Shown in pieces: positions 60,065 to 64,000 of a stretch of DNA of 64,000 nt. Every line of letters begins with the position of its first letter. Position 1 is the stretch's first letter. The notes beneath the pieces were generated by a model. The model was not told the DNA's origin and did not search any database. It was given only the letters and a program-made list of their open reading frames with translations. Position numbers and translations under genes: made by a program. The stretch lies in assembly GCF_000732615.1 (NCBI RefSeq), contig NZ_JPGL01000013.1:124001-188000 (forward strand), given 5' to 3'. Source of the DNA: Burkholderia paludis (lineage in GTDB: Bacteria; Pseudomonadota; Gammaproteobacteria; Burkholderiales; Burkholderiaceae).

Positions 60065-60574
60065 ATGAACCACGCCACTCCGCCGGATTTCGACTCGGCA
60101 GCCTTCCGTCAGGCGCTCGGCCAGTTCGCAACGGGCGTCACGGTGATCACGACGCGCGCGCCGTCCGGGCAACTGATCGGCATCACCGCCAGTTCGTTCA
60201 ATTCGGTCTCGCTCGATCCGCCGCTCGTGCTGTGGAGCCTCGCGCACAAGTCGGCGTCGACGCCGGTGTTCCGCGGCAACAGCCATTACGTGGTGAACGT
60301 GCTCGCCGCGTCGCAGCTCGACCTGTGCAAGCGCTTCTCGACCTACAAGGGCGACCGCTTCGAAGGAATCGCGCACGCGGCCGGCAACTCGGGAATGCCC
60401 GTGCTCGACGGGGCGCTCGCCTGGTTCGAATGCCACAACCGCAGCCGCTACGACGAAGGCGACCACGTGATCTTCGTCGGCGAGGTGGAACGCTGCGGCG
60501 TGCGCGCCGTATCGGATACGACGCCGCCGCTCGTGTTCCACGGCGGCGGCTTCCACGGGCTTACACCGCTTTGA
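60065..60574 (+). CDS. Flavin reductase-like domain protein
   Basis: A 169-residue FMN-binding split-barrel protein of the flavin reductase family. FRQALGQFATGVTVITT, GITASSFNSVSLDPPLVLWSL in part, and HYVVNVLAASQ are the flavin-binding blocks; YDEGDHVIFVGEVERC closes the fold. Such proteins supply reduced flavin to two-component monooxygenases or act on small substrates. It sits 3' to 3' with kynR (14-bp overlap) next to the kynurenine genes, where a flavin-dependent step on a kynurenine or anthranilate product is possible but unproven. Confidence 0.9.
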   Translation: MNHATPPDFDSAAFRQALGQFATGVTVITTRAPSGQLIGITASSFNSVSLDPPLVLWSLAHKSASTPVFRGNSHYVVNVLAASQLDLCKRFSTYKGDRFEGIAHAAGNSGMPVLDGALAWFECHNRSRYDEGDHVIFVGEVERCGVRAVSDTTPPLVFHGGGFHGLTPL

Positions 60575-61061
60575 TCGCTCCCGTGCGCGCCAGCCCGACC
60601 GGCGCGCCGGCTTCGTCCTTCAGCGTCTGCAGCACGATGTTCGAGCGGATGTCCATCACCCCCGGCGCCTTGTAGAGCCGGTTCAGCACGAAATCCGAAT
60701 AGTGCTTGAGGTTGTGCGCGAGCACGCGCAGCAGATAGTGGCTCTCGCCGGTCACGACGAACGCGCCGACCACCTCCGGCCATTCGCGCAGCGCTTCCGC
60801 GAAGCGCTCGTGCCATTGATTTTCTTCGTTGCGCATCGATACCTGCACGAACGCCTCGAGCTCGAAGCCGAGCTTCTCGCGGCTCAGGCACGCGCGATAG
60901 TGCTCGATCACGCCCTGCTCCTCGAGCAGGCGCATGCGGCGCAGGCACGCGGATGGCGACAGCGAAATCCGTTCCGCCAGGTCGAGATTGCTGATTCTGC
61001 CCTCTTCCTGAAGTACCGCCAGAATCCGGCAGTCGGTGGCATCGAGCGTAATCGCATGCAT
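60561..61061 (-). CDS. kynR: Lrp/AsnC-type regulator of the kyn genes
   Basis: A 166-residue Lrp-family regulator: N-terminal HTH ([33 protein letters not shown], about 9-42) and C-terminal RAM ligand domain (about 70-155). It is divergent from kynB-kynU-kynA, the position of KynR in Pseudomonas aeruginosa, which activates the operon with kynurenine. A CAATCCG-G-CGGATTG dyad lies in the 130-bp intergenic region and is the natural candidate site. The name rests on context. Confidence 0.88.
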   Translation of the reverse strand: MHAITLDATDCRILAVLQEEGRISNLDLAERISLSPSACLRRMRLLEEQGVIEHYRACLSREKLGFELEAFVQVSMRNEENQWHERFAEALREWPEVVGAFVVTGESHYLLRVLAHNLKHYSDFVLNRLYKAPGVMDIRSNIVLQTLKDEAGAPVGLARTGAIKAV

Positions 61062-61099
61062 TTTTGGTCCCCGTTTTCCCTCTGAGTCGAATTATCTGC

Positions 61100-61114
61100 C
61101 AATCCGGCGGATTG
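61100..61114. promoter_or_regulatory. Dyad in the kynR-kynB intergenic region
   Basis: CAATCCGGCGGATTG is a 7-bp perfect inverted repeat around one central base, 38 bp from the kynR start and 78 bp from kynB. Lrp-family sites have similar length and symmetry. It is a candidate KynR operator by position only. Confidence 0.55.
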
Positions 61115-61191
61115 TCCATGTTTATTTCGCAAGCACTTTCTGCGAGCGTCCACCTATCATTCGATGGATCGACTCACCGAATCGTCATGCC

Positions 61192-61833
61192 ATGGACACC
61201 CTCTGGGACATCTCGCCGCCTGTCAGCCCCGCCACCCCCGTGTGGCCGGGCGATACGCCGGTTTCCGTCGAACGCGTATGGCGGATGGAGGCCGGCTCGC
61301 CGGTCAACGTCGCACGCCTGACGCTGTCGCCGCACACGGGCGCGCACTGCGACGCGCCGCTGCACTACGATGCCGACGGCGCGCCGATCGGCGCCGTGCC
61401 GCTCGACACCTACCTCGGCCCGTGCCGCGTGCTGCACTGCATCGGCGCCTCGCCGGTCGTGCAGCCCGCCGACATCGAAGCCGCGCTCGCCGACGTGCCG
61501 CCGCGCGTGCTGCTGCGCACGTATGCGCGCGCCAGCGTCGAGCAGTGGGACAGCCGCTTCTGCGCGGTCGCGCCCGAGACCGTCGACCTGCTCGCCGCGC
61601 ACGGCGTGACGCTGATCGGCATCGATACCCCGTCGCTCGATCCGCAGGAATCGAAGACGATGGATGCGCATCGCCGCGTGCGTGCGCACCGGATGGCAAT
61701 TCTCGAGGGCATCGTGCTCGACGACGTGCCGCCCGGCGACTACGAACTGATCGCACTGCCGCTGAAGTTCACGACGCTCGACGCGAGCCCCGTGCGCGCG
61801 GTGCTGCGCGCGTTGCCCGCGCGCGCCGCCTGA
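61192..61833 (+). CDS. kynB: Kynurenine formamidase
   Basis: A 213-residue metal-dependent hydrolase that converts N-formylkynurenine to kynurenine and formate, the second step of tryptophan breakdown. [19 protein letters not shown] is the family start, and [12 protein letters not shown] holds the zinc ligands. [18 protein letters not shown] is conserved toward the C-terminus. The ATG at 61192 starts MDTLWDIS; upstream in-frame codons run into the promoter region. First gene of kynB-kynU-kynA. Confidence 0.95.
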   Translation: MDTLWDISPPVSPATPVWPGDTPVSVERVWRMEAGSPVNVARLTLSPHTGAHCDAPLHYDADGAPIGAVPLDTYLGPCRVLHCIGASPVVQPADIEAALADVPPRVLLRTYARASVEQWDSRFCAVAPETVDLLAAHGVTLIGIDTPSLDPQESKTMDAHRRVRAHRMAILEGIVLDDVPPGDYELIALPLKFTTLDASPVRAVLRALPARAA

Positions 61834-61858
61834 TTTCCCCGACCTACGACCCGACATC

Positions 61859-63112
61859 ATGATCAAGACCCGTGAAGACGCGCTCGCGCTCGACCGCGAC
61901 GACCCGCTTGCCCCGCTGCGCGAGCAATTCTCCCTGCCCGACGGCGTGATCTACCTCGACGGCAACTCGCTCGGCGCGCAGCCGCGCGCATCGGCCGCCC
62001 GCGCGCAGCAGGTGATCGGCGCCGAATGGGGCGAAGGCCTGATCCGCAGCTGGAACACGGCCGGCTGGTTCGCGCTGCCGCGCCGGCTCGGCGACAAGCT
62101 CGCCACGCTGATCGGCGGCGCCCCCGGCGAAACGGTCGTGACCGACACGATTTCGATCAACCTGTTCAAGCTGCTGTCGGCGATGGTGCGCCACCAGGCC
62201 GAGCGCGCGCCCGAGCGCCGCGTGATCGTGTCGGAGCGCTCGAACTTCCCGACCGACCTGTATATCGCGCAGGGGCTGATCGAACAGCTCGGCGGCGACT
62301 ACGAACTGCGCCTGATCGACGATCCGGCCGACCTGCCCGGTGCGCTTGGCGCCGACACGGCCGTCGCGATGATCACGCACGTCAACTACCGCACCGGCTA
62401 CATGCACGACATGCCGGCCGTCACGCAGCTCGTGCACGACGCAGGCGCGCTGATGCTGTGGGATCTCGCGCACTCGGCCGGCGCGGTGCCGGTCGACCTG
62501 AACGGCGCGCGCGCGGACGGCGCGGTCGGTTGCACGTACAAATACCTGAACGGCGGCCCCGGTTCGCCCGCGTTCGTGTGGGTGCCGCAGCGCCATCACG
62601 CGCATTTCTCGCAGCCGCTGTCGGGCTGGTGGGGCCACCGCGCGCCGTTCGCGATGCAGCCGGGCTTCGCGCCCGATCCGGGCATCGCGCGCTTCCTGTG
62701 CGGCACGCAGGCGATCGTGTCGATGTCGATGGTCGAATGCGGGCTCGACGTGTTCCTGCAGACCGACATGCAGGCGATCCGCCGCAAGTCGCTCGCGCTG
62801 ACCGACGCGTTCGTCGCGCTCGTCGAAGCGCGCTGCGCGGGCCTGTCGCTGAAGCTCGTCACGCCGCGCGCGCATCACCAGCGCGGCTCGCAGGCGAGCT
62901 TCGAGCATCCGCACGGCTACGAGGTGATGCAGGCGCTGATCGCGCGCGGCGTGATCGGCGACTACCGCGAGCCGTATGTGCTGCGCTTCGGCTTCACGCC
63001 GCTCTATACGCGCTTTGCCGACGTGTGGGATGCCGTCGAGACGCTGCGCGACATCCTCGCCACCGACGCGTGGAAGGCGCCCGAGTTCGCCGAGCGCGGC
63101 GCGGTGACCTGA
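61859..63112 (+). CDS. kynU: Kynureninase
   Basis: A 417-residue PLP enzyme that splits kynurenine to anthranilate and alanine. [14 protein letters not shown] is the N-terminal signature, [17 protein letters not shown] follows, and the PLP Lys lies in [39 protein letters not shown] in part is conserved. It begins 25 bp after kynB; the ribosome site is weak, so coupling to kynB is likely. kynA follows after 52 bp. Confidence 0.96.
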   Translation: MIKTREDALALDRDDPLAPLREQFSLPDGVIYLDGNSLGAQPRASAARAQQVIGAEWGEGLIRSWNTAGWFALPRRLGDKLATLIGGAPGETVVTDTISINLFKLLSAMVRHQAERAPERRVIVSERSNFPTDLYIAQGLIEQLGGDYELRLIDDPADLPGALGADTAVAMITHVNYRTGYMHDMPAVTQLVHDAGALMLWDLAHSAGAVPVDLNGARADGAVGCTYKYLNGGPGSPAFVWVPQRHHAHFSQPLSGWWGHRAPFAMQPGFAPDPGIARFLCGTQAIVSMSMVECGLDVFLQTDMQAIRRKSLALTDAFVALVEARCAGLSLKLVTPRAHHQRGSQASFEHPHGYEVMQALIARGVIGDYREPYVLRFGFTPLYTRFADVWDAVETLRDILATDAWKAPEFAERGAVT

Positions 63113-63164
63113 CCGGCATTGCCCGGCGCACGCCGGGCCTCGTCATTCAATCCTGGAGATAGTC

Positions 63165-64000
63165 GTGAATTCTGGTCATATGCAGCCACCCGGCGGCGAC
63201 GCGCCGGCGGGCTGCCCGTTCTCGGGCGCACGCGCCGCGCATCCGGCGCAAGCCGCCCAGGCGGCGCACGAAGCGCCGCACGTGCCCGGCGATGCCGGCT
63301 GGCACAACGCGCAGCTCGATTTCTCGAAGTCGATGAGCTACGGCGACTACCTGTCGCTGAACTCGATCCTCGACGCACAGCACCCGCTGTCGCCCGATCA
63401 CAACGAGATGCTGTTCATCATCCAGCATCAGACGAGCGAGCTGTGGATGAAGCTCGCGCTGTTCGAACTGCGCGGCGCGCTCGACGCCGTGCGCTCCGAC
63501 TCGCTGCCGCCCGCGTTCAAGATGCTCGCGCGCGTGTCGCGCATCCTGGAGCAACTGGTGCAGGCGTGGAGCGTGCTGTCGACGATGACGCCGTCAGAGT
63601 ACTCGGCGATGCGGCCGTATCTCGGACAGTCGTCGGGCTTCCAGTCGTACCAGTATCGCCAGCTCGAATTCCTGCTCGGCAACAAGAACGTGCAGATGCT
63701 GCAGCCGCACGCGCACCGGCCCGATATCCTCGAACAGGTGCGCGCGACGCTCGAGGCGCCGTCGTTCTACGACGAAGTCGTGCGCCTGCTTGCGCGGCGC
63801 GGCTTTCCGATCGCGCCGGCGCGGCTCGAGCGCGACTGGGCGCAGCCGATGCAGCACGACGAGACGGTCGAGGCCGCCTGGCTCGAGGTGTACCGCCACC
63901 CGCAGCAGCACTGGGAACTCTACGAGATGGCCGAGGAACTCGTCGATCTCGAGGACGCATTTCGCCAGTGGCGCTTCCGTCACGTGACGACCGTCGAGCG
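63165..64000 (+). CDS. kynA: Tryptophan 2,3-dioxygenase (partial, cut by window end)
   Basis: The frame is open from GTG at 63165 (TGGAGA 6 nt upstream) to the window edge, 278 codons. An ATG at 63180 is an alternative start. After a Pro/Ala-rich leader of about 40 residues, it shows the family blocks [21 protein letters not shown] in part, [17 protein letters not shown] in part and [20 protein letters not shown]. The enzyme uses haem to open the indole ring of tryptophan, making N-formylkynurenine. The haem-binding His in this type lies near HVTTVER, where the window ends. Third gene of the kyn operon. Confidence 0.95.
   Translation, partial: MNSGHMQPPGGDAPAGCPFSGARAAHPAQAAQAAHEAPHVPGDAGWHNAQLDFSKSMSYGDYLSLNSILDAQHPLSPDHNEMLFIIQHQTSELWMKLALFELRGALDAVRSDSLPPAFKMLARVSRILEQLVQAWSVLSTMTPSEYSAMRPYLGQSSGFQSYQYRQLEFLLGNKNVQMLQPHAHRPDILEQVRATLEAPSFYDEVVRLLARRGFPIAPARLERDWAQPMQHDETVEAAWLEVYRHPQQHWELYEMAEELVDLEDAFRQWRFRHVTTVE

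Overview
The window is about 67% GC DNA. Gene content, codon use and gene order fit chromosome 1 of a Burkholderia cepacia complex species: clpS-clpA beside a cold-shock gene, tandem isocitrate dehydrogenases, lpxK-kdsB-adk, murJ-rpsT, queG beside tsaE-amiC, and kynBUA with kynR. The assignment rests on protein likeness and synteny, not on a search. It is almost entirely core chromosome. I see no tRNA, rRNA, insertion sequence, prophage or CRISPR array.

Layout. 1-5.7 kb: the end of coaBC, dut, an amino-acid permease, clpA/clpS and a cold-shock gene. 5.8-14.2 kb: a Tat-type multicopper oxidase, an orphan 74-residue protein, monomeric and dimeric isocitrate dehydrogenases side by side, a pseudouridine synthase, a small Ala/Lys/His-rich exported protein and a DUF192 protein. 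14.3-27.6 kb is the most accessory part: a stand-alone EF-G gene, an aldo/keto reductase, a GntR regulator, a rearranged family III CoA-transferase divergent from a citrate synthase-like protein with an N-terminal HTH, DUF2917, a DHA2 exporter, a degenerate EAL protein, a methyltransferase/ketopantoate reductase/DUF962 operon and a Crp/Fnr regulator.

27.8-42.5 kb: sodB, xseA, lpxK-Trm112-kdsB, adk, a short-chain dehydrogenase preceded by three 49-bp tandem repeats, a SirB1-like protein, murJ, rpsT, DUF3579, argF, murB, yajQ, plsY and ybaK. 42.7-57.1 kb: an acyl-CoA ligase, queG-ogt-xerD, tsaE-amiC, eamA, pirin, cnoX, tcdA, pdxH, cfa, DUF72 and msrA. 57.7-64 kb: a selenium-binding protein/methanethiol oxidase coupled to a membrane protein, a flavin reductase, and the tryptophan-to-anthranilate pathway (kynR divergent from kynB-kynU-kynA, the last cut by the window end).

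The items most worth following are the HTH-citrate synthase/rearranged CoA-transferase pair with a dyad between them, the degenerate EAL protein, the small Ala/Lys/His-rich exported protein with highly biased Ala codons, the 49-bp repeats, and two uncatalogued palindromes in the icd and kyn promoters.
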